Positions 35,987 through 44,792 of a stretch of 64,000 bases of DNA are shown piece after piece; position 1 is the first letter of the stretch, and each line of letters begins with the position of its first letter. This DNA is from Streptomyces omiyaensis (lineage in GTDB: Bacteria; Actinomycetota; Actinomycetes; Streptomycetales; Streptomycetaceae). The DNA is taken from assembly GCF_014650895.1 (NCBI RefSeq), contig NZ_BMVV01000002.1:532204-596203 (forward strand), given 5' to 3'. A model generated the notes under the pieces. It made no database searches and was not told the origin of the DNA. It saw only the letters and a program-made list of their open reading frames with translations. Both the position numbers and the translations under genes were made by a program.

Positions 35987-36778
35987 TCAGTCCTCGTCGC
36001 GCCCCGTGCGCTTCAGGACCGTCAGTTCGCCGAGCCACTGCCGGGCGTCCGCCGTGAAGTCGCGGGCGCCGACCTCGTGGTGGGCGGCCACGTACCGCAG
36101 GGCCGGCGGCTTGTTCTCCCAGTACTTCCCGGTGGCGTACTTCCGCAGGAAGATCTCGCTGCCCACCGCGTTGGTGTGGAAGGTCAGCTCCACCTCCCGC
36201 AGCCGGTCCTCCGTCGCCTCCGGCCGGGTGAGCCGGAAGCCCTGCCACGCGTAGAGGTGCCGTTCGACGTCGGGGATCGTCGTCCCGTGGACCTGTGCCC
36301 CGTCGACCGCGTACCCCTCCGCCACGAACGCGTCCAGGACCGCCTCGTGCAGCGGCAGCGCCTCGATCCGCACCGGGTCCATGTCCGTCTGCGCCTTGAC
36401 CCCGGCGGCGTCGACCTCGGTGCTGATGCCGATGACGACCCCGAGGTCCTGCCCGCGCAGGTCGTTGACCGGGGTCTCCCAGCCCAGGCGGAACGTGAGC
36501 GGGACGCGCTTCTCCTGGCCCTTCCCGATCTCGAACCAGCCTCTGACGCTGGGGCGTCCGATCGTGTCGCCGCTGCCCTGGCCGTCGCCGTCGCCCTTGT
36601 GGAACAGCGGCGCGTTCGCCACGAGCCGGAGCTGTATGGACTCGATCTCCAGGTCGCGCTCGGGTGCCCGCACCACCACCTCCCCGCGCAGCAGGCCGCC
36701 CGGCCGCACCGGGCCGGGCTCGATGATCGTGTCCACTTCGAGCGGGATGCCGCCGCCGAAAAGCCTCTTGAAAACCAT
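35987..36778 (-). CDS. Spo0M-like sporulation-control protein
   Basis: The 263-residue arrestin-like beta-sandwich protein begins MVFKRLFGGGIPLEVDTII, followed by PGGLLRGEVVVRAPERDLEI and VPLTFRLGWETPVN. These match the Spo0M family, which modulates developmental progression in Bacillus and is widespread in actinobacteria. The C-terminal part (TADARQWLGELTVLKRTGRDED) is charged. Role in this organism is inferred only from the family. Confidence 0.85.
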   Translation of the reverse strand: MVFKRLFGGGIPLEVDTIIEPGPVRPGGLLRGEVVVRAPERDLEIESIQLRLVANAPLFHKGDGDGQGSGDTIGRPSVRGWFEIGKGQEKRVPLTFRLGWETPVNDLRGQDLGVVIGISTEVDAAGVKAQTDMDPVRIEALPLHEAVLDAFVAEGYAVDGAQVHGTTIPDVERHLYAWQGFRLTRPEATEDRLREVELTFHTNAVGSEIFLRKYATGKYWENKPPALRYVAAHHEVGARDFTADARQWLGELTVLKRTGRDED

Positions 36779-36787
36779 GGGCGCAGG

Positions 36788-37600
36788 CTAGCGGGCGGAT
36801 CCGTCCGCGTCCCCGGAAGCGATCTCCTCGCCCGGAACCCCCGCGTAGGTGCCGGCCACCCGCGCCATCAGCTCCTCGTCCACCGGGTACGTCACCCCGT
36901 CGATGCCGGTCACCGGCGCGATGGTGCGCGCGTTGGCGGTGAAGGCGGCCCGGAAGGAGGGGAGTTCGGCCAGGCCGACCGCGCGGTGCGCCGACGGCAG
37001 CCGGGGCGCGAGCAGTGCCATCGTGATCCCGGTGAGATGCGGCGCGGTCGGCCACACCACCGAAGTGCCGTCCCAGAAGGCGATGTTGGAGACGGCGGCC
37101 TCGGCGACCTCGCCCGCGGGGGAGGTCAGCAGCGCCTCGTCGAAGCCGGCCCGGCGCGCCGCGTCGCCGTGGTACCTCTGCGCGAAGCCGCCCAGGTGCT
37201 TGAGGTGCGCCGCCGGGCGCAGGTAGTCGACGGCCGTCAGGCGCTGCGGGGCGCCGGGACCGTCGGGGGCGGCCTCGCGGACGGTGACCGCGACCAGGAC
37301 CCGGGGCCCGTCCCCGTACGCGTACACCCGTGCCGAGGAGTCCCGCCGGCCCGAGGACGCGACGGCCCGCGCGAGGAGCTCCCGGACCCGCTCCCCGGGC
37401 AGGGGGCGCCCGAACAGCTCGCGGGTGGCCCGGTCGAGGCGGTCGAGGTGCAGACCGAGGCCCTTCACCCGGCCGCCCCGCACCTGCATCGCGGTGAAGT
37501 GCCCGTACCCGCCCATCACGGCGGCGAGGACTCCGGGACCGGCGGCCGGGACGCCGTCGACCTCGACGTGGACGGGGGAGGGGGCGGGCGGGGTCGTCAT
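36788..37600 (-). CDS. Class IV aminotransferase (4-amino-4-deoxychorismate lyase-like)
   Basis: PLP enzyme of 270 residues. HLDRLDRATRELFGRPL, then AAHLKHLGGFAQRYHGDAAR with the likely PLP-binding Lys, and GEVAEAAVSNIAFWDG are fold-IV motifs. The group includes branched-chain aminotransferases, D-amino-acid transaminases and PabC; the short length favours a PabC-like or unassigned enzyme. TACCGT six bases before ATG 37600 suggests leaderless transcription. It is divergent from the FMN reductase. Confidence 0.82.
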   Translation of the reverse strand: MTTPPAPSPVHVEVDGVPAAGPGVLAAVMGGYGHFTAMQVRGGRVKGLGLHLDRLDRATRELFGRPLPGERVRELLARAVASSGRRDSSARVYAYGDGPRVLVAVTVREAAPDGPGAPQRLTAVDYLRPAAHLKHLGGFAQRYHGDAARRAGFDEALLTSPAGEVAEAAVSNIAFWDGTSVVWPTAPHLTGITMALLAPRLPSAHRAVGLAELPSFRAAFTANARTIAPVTGIDGVTYPVDEELMARVAGTYAGVPGEEIASGDADGSAR

Positions 37601-37664
37601 GGGCCCACGGTAGTCGGAGGGGCCCGGGGACCCGCTCCCGGAGAACCCTTCGGAACCGCGCTTG

Positions 37665-37684
37665 ACCTCAACCAAACTTGAGGT
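37665..37684 (+). promoter_or_regulatory. SoxR-box-like operator inside a 19-bp-spacer promoter
   Basis: ACCTCAA-CCAAAC-TTGAGGT is a perfect 7-bp inverted repeat. Its core CCTCAA...TTGAGG is that of the SoxR box (CCTCAAGTTAACTTGAGG), matching 15 of 18 positions. It sits between TTGACC (37662-37667) and CACGAT (37687-37692), which are 19 bp apart, the over-long spacer typical of MerR-family activated promoters. The start codon of the FMN reductase is seven bases after the -10. Confidence 0.8.
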
Positions 37685-37699
37685 ACCACGATCATCCGC

Positions 37700-38311
37700 A
37701 TGGACACCACGAACTCCGCCGCCGCGCGGGCCGCCGCCCCCCTGACCCTCGCCCTCGTCGTCGCCAGCGACCGGGAAGGCCGCTTCGCCCCCGTCGTCGC
37801 CGACTGGTTCCGCGGCCGGGTCGCCGAGCGCCCCGACTTCGCGCTCACCGTCGTCGACCTCGCCGAGATCCGCCTGCCCACCGCCCTCTCCTACGACCCC
37901 GACCCCGGCGTCCGCGCCGAACTGGCCCGCGTCACCCCCGTCCTGGAGGCCGCCGACGCCTACGTCGTCCTCACCCCCGAGTACAACCACTCCTTCCCGG
38001 CCTCCCTCAAGAACCTCATCGACCGCCACTACACCGAGTGGCGCGCCAAGCCCGTCGGCTTCGTCTCCTACGGCGGCATCTCCGGCGGCATCCGGGCCGT
38101 CGAGCAGCTCCGTCAGGTCTACGCCGAGATGCACGCCGTCACCGTCCGCGACGGCGTCGTCCTGCCCAACGCCCAGGGCCTCTTCGGCGAGGACGGGGCC
38201 TTCCGGGACCCGGCCGGACCGGAGGCCGGAGCCAAGCTGATGCTCGACCAGCTCGCCTGGTGGGGCCGCGCCCTCAAGGACGCCAAGGCCGTCCGCCCCT
38301 ACGGGACCTGA
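37700..38311 (+). CDS. NADPH-dependent FMN reductase, probable SoxR target
   Basis: Flavodoxin-fold reductase of 203 residues: LALVVASDREGRFAPVVADW for phosphate/FMN binding, VVLTPEYNHSFPASLKNLID, the hallmark of this family, and KPVGFVSYGGISGGIRA. It probably reduces flavin or quinones and azo compounds with NADPH. An NADPH-dependent FMN reductase is among the SoxR-regulated genes of S. coelicolor, and the operator upstream here fits that. The ABC exporter starts nine bases after its stop, with a ribosome site overlapping that stop, so they form an operon. Confidence 0.9.
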   Translation: MDTTNSAAARAAAPLTLALVVASDREGRFAPVVADWFRGRVAERPDFALTVVDLAEIRLPTALSYDPDPGVRAELARVTPVLEAADAYVVLTPEYNHSFPASLKNLIDRHYTEWRAKPVGFVSYGGISGGIRAVEQLRQVYAEMHAVTVRDGVVLPNAQGLFGEDGAFRDPAGPEAGAKLMLDQLAWWGRALKDAKAVRPYGT

Positions 38312-38320
38312 GGATCCGCC

Positions 38321-40060
38321 ATGACCCTGCTCCGGCTCCTCGCCGGGCGCCTGCGCCCGCACCGCGCCCCGCTCGCCTTACTCGTCCTGCTCCAGCTCGC
38401 CCAGACCCTCGCCTCCCTCGCCCTGCCCGCCCTCAACGCGGGCGTCATCGACGAGGGCGTCCTGCGCGGCGACACCGGCCGCGTGCTCTCCGGCGGCGCC
38501 GCCATGGCCGCCGTCACCCTCCTCCAGGCCGCCGCGGCCGCCGCCGTCACCTGGACCGCCGCCCGGATCGCCCTCGCCGTCGGCCGGGACCTGCGCTCCG
38601 AGGTCTTCCGCCGGATCCAGGACCTGTCCGCCCGGGAGCGGGGCCGCTTCGGCACCGCCTCCCTCATCACCCGCGCCACCAACGACGTCCAGCAGGTGCA
38701 GACCTTCGCCGTCCTCGTCCTCACCCTGCTCGTCGCCGCCCCGCTGCTCTGCGTCGGGGGGCTCGCCATGGCCCTGCGCCAGGACGTGCCGCTCGCCCTC
38801 GTCCTCCTCCTCTTCGTCCCCGTCATGACCGGGGCCGTCGGCACCGTCGTGCTGCGCATGCGGCCCCACTTCCACGGCATGCAGAGCCGCCTCGACCACG
38901 TCACCCGGGTGCTGCGCGAGCAGATCACCGGCGTCCGGGTGGTCCGCGCCTTCGTCCGCGACCGGCACGAGCGGGAACGGTTCGCCGCCGCCAACGACGG
39001 GCTCCTCGACGTCGGCCTGCGGGCCGGCCGGCTCCAGGCCGTCATGTTCCCCGTCGTCCTGGTCGTCTGGGAGGCCACCACCCTCGCCCTCATCTGGGGC
39101 GGCGCCCACCGCATCGAGGCCGGCGCCCTCCAGCCCGGCGGGCTCGTCGCCTTCCTCGGCTACCTCCTCCAGACCGCCATGTCCGTGATGATGGCCCTCT
39201 TCCTCCTCATGCACCTGCCCCGGGCCGAGGCGGGCGCCGCCCGCGTCCGCGAACTCCTCGACACCGTCCCCGCCGCCACCGTCCCCGCCGACCCGGTCAC
39301 CGTCCTCGACGGCGCCGGCCGCCTCGACCTGCGCGACGTCTCCTTCCGCCACCCCGGCGCCGAGGAACCCGTCCTCGGCGGCGTCACCCTCACCGCCGGC
39401 CCCGGCACCACGACCGCCGTCATCGGCTCCACCGGCTCCGGCAAGTCCACCCTCCTCGCCCTGGTGCCCCGCCTCCTCGACGCCACCGGCGGAGAGGTCC
39501 GCGTCGACGGAGTGGACGTGCGCCGGCTCGATCCGGCGCTGCGCGCCGGGACCGTCGGCCTCGTCCCCCAGAAGCCCTACCTGTTCTCCGGCACCGTCGC
39601 CTCCAACCTGCGCTACGGCCGGCCCGGCGCGACCGACGACGAGCTGTGGCACGCCCTGGAGGTCGCCCAGGCCGCCGACTTCGTGCGGGGCCTCGACGGC
39701 GGCCTGGACGCGCCCGTCACCCAGGGCGGCGCCAACCTCTCCGGGGGGCAGCGCCAGCGCCTCGCCATCGCCCGGGTCCTCGTCGCCCGGCCCCGCGTCT
39801 ACCTCTTCGACGACTCCTTCTCCGCCCTCGACAACGCCACCGACGCCCGGCTCCGCGCCGCCCTCCGCCGGGAGACCGCCGACGCCACCGTCGTCCTCGT
39901 CGCCCAGCGCGTCTCCACCATCCGCCACGCCGACCGGATCGTCGTCCTCGACCGGGGCCGGGTCGTCGGCTCCGGCACCCACGAGGAGCTCCTGAGGACC
40001 AGCCCCGCCTACCGCGAGATCGTCCGCTCCCAGCCGACCGAAGAGGAGGCGGCCGCATGA
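38321..40060 (+). CDS. ABC exporter subunit with degenerate NBD and a TTA codon
   Basis: Half-transporter of 579 residues: six-helix membrane domain (residues 1-310) and ATPase domain. Walker A GSTGSGKST and signature LSGGQRQR are intact, but Walker B reads YLFDDSFSALD (Asp for the catalytic Glu) and the switch region VLVAQRVST (Gln for His). This is the degenerate partner of a TM287/288-type heterodimer. Codon 20 is TTA (38378-38380), read by the bldA tRNA in Streptomyces. GAGGA seven bases before ATG 38321 supports the start. Its partner overlaps by four bases. Confidence 0.93.
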   Translation: MTLLRLLAGRLRPHRAPLALLVLLQLAQTLASLALPALNAGVIDEGVLRGDTGRVLSGGAAMAAVTLLQAAAAAAVTWTAARIALAVGRDLRSEVFRRIQDLSARERGRFGTASLITRATNDVQQVQTFAVLVLTLLVAAPLLCVGGLAMALRQDVPLALVLLLFVPVMTGAVGTVVLRMRPHFHGMQSRLDHVTRVLREQITGVRVVRAFVRDRHERERFAAANDGLLDVGLRAGRLQAVMFPVVLVVWEATTLALIWGGAHRIEAGALQPGGLVAFLGYLLQTAMSVMMALFLLMHLPRAEAGAARVRELLDTVPAATVPADPVTVLDGAGRLDLRDVSFRHPGAEEPVLGGVTLTAGPGTTTAVIGSTGSGKSTLLALVPRLLDATGGEVRVDGVDVRRLDPALRAGTVGLVPQKPYLFSGTVASNLRYGRPGATDDELWHALEVAQAADFVRGLDGGLDAPVTQGGANLSGGQRQRLAIARVLVARPRVYLFDDSFSALDNATDARLRAALRRETADATVVLVAQRVSTIRHADRIVVLDRGRVVGSGTHEELLRTSPAYREIVRSQPTEEEAAA

Positions 40061-41961
40061 GCACCGCCGCCACCCCCCGCTCGACCCCCGCCTCCTCCCC
40101 GCCCGCCCCTTCCGACGCCTCCCGGCCCGCCGCGCCCGCCCGCCGCGGCCCCGCCGCCCGGGAGCGGCTCCCCGGCCCGGCCGGCGGTCCCGCCCCGGAG
40201 CGCTCGGTGCGCTTCCGCGCCTCCGCCCTCCGCCTGCTGGGGGAGCTCGCCGCCGACCGGATCCGGCTCGCCGGCGTCCTCGCCGCCGGCGTCACCGCGG
40301 TCGGCCTCTCCGTCCTCAGCCCGCTGCTCCTCGGCCGCGCCACCGACCTCGTCATCCGCGGTGCCACCGGCCCGGGCGGCGTCGACCATCCGGCCGTGGG
40401 CCGCTACCTCGCCCTCTCCGCGGCGGTCGTCGCCGGCGGCGCCCTGTTCACCTGGGTCCAGCAGCGGCTCGCCACCACCGTGGTCCAGCGGGCCGGCCAC
40501 CGGATGCGCGCCCGGGCCCAGGCCAAACTGGCCCGGCTGCCGCTCGCGTACCTCGACGGGCAGCCCCGGGGCGAGGTCCTCTCCCGCACCACCAACGACA
40601 TCGACAACGTCACCCAGACCCTCCAGCAGGCCCTCAGCCAGACGGTCCGCGCCCTGCTCACCCTGGTCGGCGTCGTCGCCATGATGTTCTGGATCTCCCC
40701 GGCGCTCGCCCTCGTCGCGCTCGCCCTCGTCCCCCTCTCGCTCGGCCTCGCCGCCCTCGTCGGCCGCCGCTCCCAGCCCCAGTTCGCCCGGCAGTGGGCG
40801 GTGACCGGCCGGCTCGGCGGCCACGCCGAGGAGATGATCACCGGTCACACCGAGGTCGCCGCCTTCGGGCGCCGCGACGAGGCGGTCCGCCGCTTCGACG
40901 CGCTCGGCGAGGAGCTGTACCGGGCGGGCCTGCGGGCCCAGACCGTCTCCGGGCTCGTCCAGCCCGCCGTCACCCTCGTCGGCAACCTCACCTACGTGCT
41001 GATCGCCGTCCTCGGCGGCCTGCGGGTGGCGAGCGGCACGCTGAGCATCGGCGACGTCCAGGCCTTCGTGCAGTACTCCTACGAGTTCAACGGGCCGGTC
41101 AACCAGCTCGCCGCCATGACCGGCCCGCTCCAGTCCGGCGTCGCCTCCGCCGAGCGGGTCTTCGACCTCCTCGACGCCGAGGAGGAGCGCCCCGACCCGC
41201 AGCGCCCCGAGCGGCCCGCCGGGCCGCGCGGCCGGGTCTCCTTCGAGCACGTCTCCTTCCGCCACGTGCCGGACCGGCCGCTCGTCGAGGACCTCTCCCT
41301 CACCGTCGAACCCGGCCGCACGGTCGCCGTCGTCGGCCCCACCGGCGCCGGCAAGACCACCCTGGTCGACCTCCTGCTGCGGTTCCACGAGCCGACCGGC
41401 GGCCGGATCACCCTCGACGGCACCGACACCGCCGCCATGAGCCGGGAGGAGCTCCGCTCCCACATCGGCATGGTCCTCCAGGACACCTGGCTCTTCGGCG
41501 GCACCATCGCCGAGAACATCGCCTACGGGGTCCCCGGCGAGGTCTCCCGCGAGCGGATCGTCGCCGCCGCCGAGGCCGCCCGCGCCGACCGCTTCGTCCG
41601 CACCCTGCCCGACGGCTACGACACCCTCCTCGACGAGGACGGCAACGGCCTCAGCGCCGGCGAACGCCAGCTGATCACCCTCGCCCGGGCCTTCCTCTCC
41701 GACCCCGTGGTCCTCGTCCTCGACGAGGCCACCAGCTCCGTCGACACCCGCACCGAACGCCACGTCCAGCGGGCGATGTCGGCCCTCCGCTCCGGCCGCA
41801 CCAGCTTCGTCGTCGCCCACCGGCTCTCCACGGTCCGCGACGCCGACACCATCGTCGTCCTGGACGGCGGAGGCATCGCCGAACAGGGCGGCCACGAGGA
41901 GCTGCTCGCCGCCGGCGGCGCGTACGCCCGCCTGTACCAGGCCCAGTTCGCGGCCGGGTGA
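40057..41961 (+). CDS. ABC exporter subunit with canonical NBD, partner of the preceding gene
   Basis: Half-transporter of 634 residues with a Pro/Ala-rich N-terminal extension (residues 1-50), a six-helix domain and an ATPase: Walker A GPTGAGKTT, Walker B VLVLDEATSSVD with catalytic Glu, and VVAHRLST with His. The signature is altered to LSAGERQL. Combined with the first subunit, one ATP site is canonical and one degenerate. ATG 40057 overlaps the upstream stop (ATGA) and GAGGAGG precedes it, so the two are translated together. The operon likely exports a redox-active or other toxic small molecule. Confidence 0.93.
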   Translation: MSTAATPRSTPASSPPAPSDASRPAAPARRGPAARERLPGPAGGPAPERSVRFRASALRLLGELAADRIRLAGVLAAGVTAVGLSVLSPLLLGRATDLVIRGATGPGGVDHPAVGRYLALSAAVVAGGALFTWVQQRLATTVVQRAGHRMRARAQAKLARLPLAYLDGQPRGEVLSRTTNDIDNVTQTLQQALSQTVRALLTLVGVVAMMFWISPALALVALALVPLSLGLAALVGRRSQPQFARQWAVTGRLGGHAEEMITGHTEVAAFGRRDEAVRRFDALGEELYRAGLRAQTVSGLVQPAVTLVGNLTYVLIAVLGGLRVASGTLSIGDVQAFVQYSYEFNGPVNQLAAMTGPLQSGVASAERVFDLLDAEEERPDPQRPERPAGPRGRVSFEHVSFRHVPDRPLVEDLSLTVEPGRTVAVVGPTGAGKTTLVDLLLRFHEPTGGRITLDGTDTAAMSREELRSHIGMVLQDTWLFGGTIAENIAYGVPGEVSRERIVAAAEAARADRFVRTLPDGYDTLLDEDGNGLSAGERQLITLARAFLSDPVVLVLDEATSSVDTRTERHVQRAMSALRSGRTSFVVAHRLSTVRDADTIVVLDGGGIAEQGGHEELLAAGGAYARLYQAQFAAG

Positions 41962-41981
41962 CGGATCAGTACGGTGAGGGC

Positions 41982-42323
41982 GTGACCACCACTCCCAGCG
42001 CCCCCACCGTCCTCGCCGTGACCACCACCACCGACAGCCGGGCCAAGGCGGAGGCGCTCGCGCGCGGCGCCGTCGAGGCCCGGCTCGCGGCCTGCGCGCA
42101 GGTCTCCGGCCCCGTCACCTCCGTCTACCACTGGAAGTCGGCCGTGGAGACCGCGGAGGAGTGGCGGGTCGACCTCAAGACCACCGAGGGCCGGTACGCC
42201 GCCCTGGAGACCCACCTCCTCGCCGCGCACGACTACGAGACCCCGGAGCTCCTCGCCACCCCGGTCGTCCGCGGCTCCGCCGCCTACCTGGAATGGCTGG
42301 AAACCGAGGTCGGCACCGCGTGA
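41982..42323 (+). CDS. cutA: Divalent-cation tolerance protein CutA
   Basis: The 113-residue ferredoxin-like trimer-forming protein carries AVTTTTDSRAKAEALARGAVEARLAACAQV, then VYHWKSAVETAEEWRVDLKTT and EWLETEV, the CutA1 family pattern. A role in copper/divalent cation tolerance is proposed from E. coli, but the mechanism is not settled. TACGGT (41970-41975) six bases before GTG 41982 sets a leaderless start; the frame is open upstream without a signal. Its stop overlaps the next start by four bases. Confidence 0.93.
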   Translation: MTTTPSAPTVLAVTTTTDSRAKAEALARGAVEARLAACAQVSGPVTSVYHWKSAVETAEEWRVDLKTTEGRYAALETHLLAAHDYETPELLATPVVRGSAAYLEWLETEVGTA

Positions 42324-42718
42324 CCCTGCCATTCTTCGTCTACGGCACGCTCCGCCCCGGCGCGCGCCATCACGACCGGCTCCTCCTCGGCCGCACCGCC
42401 ACCGAGGAGGACGCCCTCCTGACGGGCGCGCTCCTGCACGACGGCCCCGGCTACCCGTACGCCGTCCGCGGCGGGGGCACGGTCCGCGGCAGCCTGGTGA
42501 CCCCCCTCCCCGAGGCGTACGCGGCGCTCCTCGACGCCCTCGACCGGCTGGAGTCCGGGGCCGGGTACGAGCGGGTGGCGGTCGACGCGGTCCGCACCGG
42601 CGACGGCGCCACCGTCCGGGCCTGGGTCTACCTCGCCGCCCCCGGGACCGCCGTCGGCCCGCTCATCGCCTCCGGCGACTGGTTCAGCCACGCTCCAGAC
42701 GCACCGCGCACACCTTGA
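42320..42718 (+). CDS. Gamma-glutamylcyclotransferase-like protein
   Basis: The 132-residue GGCT-fold protein starts FFVYGTLRPGARHHDRLL, the substrate-binding motif, and has GALLHDGPGYPYAV and LDRLESGAGYERV with the catalytic Glu position near LESG. Enzymes of this fold release 5-oxoproline from gamma-glutamylamines. GTG 42320 overlaps the cutA stop (GTGA), so it is co-translated. The last 35 bases overlap the 3' end of nasA on the other strand. Confidence 0.88.
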   Translation: MTLPFFVYGTLRPGARHHDRLLLGRTATEEDALLTGALLHDGPGYPYAVRGGGTVRGSLVTPLPEAYAALLDALDRLESGAGYERVAVDAVRTGDGATVRAWVYLAAPGTAVGPLIASGDWFSHAPDAPRTP

Positions 42719-44780
42719 ACTCGGGCATCCGGGAGACCGGGTCGAGGGCCGGGTTCACCAGGGTGTTCGCCCGGCCCTCCCCGTACCAGTGGAAGGGCAT
42801 GAAGACGGTGTCCGGGCGGATCGCGCCGGTGATCCGGGCCGGCGCCACCGCCCGCCCGCGCCGCGAGACCACCGCGACCGGCTCGCCCTCGGCGACCCCG
42901 AGGCGTTCCGCCAGGCGCGGGTGGAGCTCGACGAAGGGCCCGGGCGCCGCGGCGTTCAGCTCCGCCACCCGCCGGGTCTGCGCCCCGGACTGGTACTGGG
43001 AGACGACCCGGCCGGTGGTGAGCACCACCGGGTAGTCCGCGTCGGTCTCCTCGGCGGACGGCCGGTGCGTCACCGGCACGAAGCGGGCCCGCCCGTCGGC
43101 GGTCGCGAAGCGGTCCAGGAAGAGCCGGGGCGTGCCCGCGTGGTCGTCCTCCCCGGCACCGGTCCCGGGGCAGGGCCAGAAGACCCCCTGCTCCTCCTCG
43201 ATCCGCCGGTAGCTGATGCCGGAGTAGTCGGCGGGGCCGCCCGCCGAGGCGCGGCGCAGCTCGTCGAAGACCTCCTCCGGGTCGGTCGGGAAGCCCTTCT
43301 CCCAGCCGAGCAGCCCGGCGAGCGCGTGCAGCACCTCCAGGTCGGTGCGGACCCCGGCCGGCGGGGTGAGGGCGCGGCGGCGCAGCAGCACCCTGCCCTC
43401 CAGGTTGGTCATCGTGCCGGTCTCCTCGGCCCACTGGGTCACCGGGAGGACGACGTCGGCGAGGGCGGCGGTCTCGGAGAGCACCACGTCGGCGACGGCG
43501 AGGAAGTCGAGCGAGCGCAGCCGCTCCTCGACGTGGGCCGCGTGCGGCGCGGAGACGACCGGGTTGGAGCCCATCAGGAGCAGCGACCGGACCTCGCCGC
43601 CCAGCGCGTCGAGGAGTTCGTAGGCGCTGCGCCCCGGTCCCGGCAGCGACTCCGGGGGGACTCCCCACACCCCGGCGACGTGGGCGCGGGCCGCGGGGTC
43701 GTCGAGCTTGCGGTAGCCGGGCAGCTGGTCGGCCTTCTGGCCGTGCTCGCGGCCGCCCTGGCCGTTGCCCTGGCCGGTGAGGCAGCCGTAGCCGGAGAGC
43801 GGCCGGCCGGCCCGCCCGGTGGCGAGGCAGAGGTTGATCCAGGCGCCGACGGTGTCGGTGCCCTTGGACTGCTGCTCGGGGCCGCGGGCGGTGAGGACCA
43901 TGGAGTCGCCGGCGTCGCAGAAGAGCGCGACCGCCTCGCGCAGCAGCGGCACCGGGACGCCGGTGATCCGCTCGACGTGCTCGGGCCAGTGGGCCATGGC
44001 CCCGGCCCGGGCGGCCTCCCAGCCGGTGGTGCGCTCCGCGACGAACTCCTCGTCGACGCGGCCCTCGGCGACGATCAGGTGGAGCAGGCCGAGGGCGAGC
44101 GCGAGGTCGGTGCCGGGGCGGGGGGCGAGGTGGAGGTCGGCCTGTTCGGCGGTGCGGGTGCGGCGCGGGTCGACGACGATCAGCTTTCCGCCGTTCTCCC
44201 GCAGCTCGGTGAGGTAGCGCAGGGCCGGCGGCATGGTCTCGGCCAGGTTGGAGCCGACGAGGATCACGCAGCCCGTCCGCGGGATGTCCTCCAGCGGGAA
44301 GGGCAGGCCCCGGTCGAGGCCGAAGGCCCGCTGGTGGGCGGCGGCCGCCGAGGACATGCAGAAGCGCCCGTTGTAGTCGATCTGCGAGGTGGCGAGGACG
44401 AGCCGGGCGAACTTGCCGAGCGTGTACGCCTTCTCGTTGGTGAGTCCGCCGCCGCCGAAGACCCCCACGGCATCGGGGCCGTGGTCGGCGCGGGTCCGGC
44501 GAAGCCCCTCGGCGACGGCGGAGAGGGCCTCCTCCCAGGAGGCCGGTGCGAGCGCCCCGGTGTCAGGGCGGCGGACCAGGGGCTCGGTGAGCCTGACCCG
44601 GGAGGAGAGTACGGAGGGGGCGGTGCGGCCCTTGCCGCACAGGGCGCCCCGGTTGACCGGGAAGTCGGTCCGCTCGACCACCTCGGCGGGCGACTCCGCC
44701 GTGCCGGTCGGGCGGAGCCGCATGCCGCACTGCAGGGCGCAGTAGGGGCAGTGGGTGGGGACCGCGGTGGCGTCGGACAT
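42684..44780 (-). CDS. nasA: Assimilatory nitrate reductase, catalytic subunit
   Basis: Molybdopterin enzyme of 698 residues reducing nitrate to nitrite in the cytoplasm. The 4Fe-4S ligands are Cys 11, 14, 18 and 48 (CPYCALQCGM, GALCGKG). NGRFCMSSA carries the likely Mo-ligand Cys; GSNLAETMPPALRY and GRVVSQYQSGAQTRRV bind the cofactor. No Tat signal, as for an assimilatory enzyme. CACCCT is seven bases before ATG 44780, and a weak GlnR-like site lies upstream. It works with NirBD and the flavin reductase at 27574-31621. Confidence 0.93.
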   Translation of the reverse strand: MSDATAVPTHCPYCALQCGMRLRPTGTAESPAEVVERTDFPVNRGALCGKGRTAPSVLSSRVRLTEPLVRRPDTGALAPASWEEALSAVAEGLRRTRADHGPDAVGVFGGGGLTNEKAYTLGKFARLVLATSQIDYNGRFCMSSAAAAHQRAFGLDRGLPFPLEDIPRTGCVILVGSNLAETMPPALRYLTELRENGGKLIVVDPRRTRTAEQADLHLAPRPGTDLALALGLLHLIVAEGRVDEEFVAERTTGWEAARAGAMAHWPEHVERITGVPVPLLREAVALFCDAGDSMVLTARGPEQQSKGTDTVGAWINLCLATGRAGRPLSGYGCLTGQGNGQGGREHGQKADQLPGYRKLDDPAARAHVAGVWGVPPESLPGPGRSAYELLDALGGEVRSLLLMGSNPVVSAPHAAHVEERLRSLDFLAVADVVLSETAALADVVLPVTQWAEETGTMTNLEGRVLLRRRALTPPAGVRTDLEVLHALAGLLGWEKGFPTDPEEVFDELRRASAGGPADYSGISYRRIEEEQGVFWPCPGTGAGEDDHAGTPRLFLDRFATADGRARFVPVTHRPSAEETDADYPVVLTTGRVVSQYQSGAQTRRVAELNAAAPGPFVELHPRLAERLGVAEGEPVAVVSRRGRAVAPARITGAIRPDTVFMPFHWYGEGRANTLVNPALDPVSRMPEFKVCAVRLERG

Positions 44781-44792
44781 GCGTTCCAGGGT

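Noticed and set aside
37678..40056. Upstream extension of the second ABC subunit through the FMN reductase and first subunit
   Set aside because: The extension is in a different frame from both genes and is Arg/Pro-rich; ATG 40057 with GAGGAGG and the four-base overlap is the real start.
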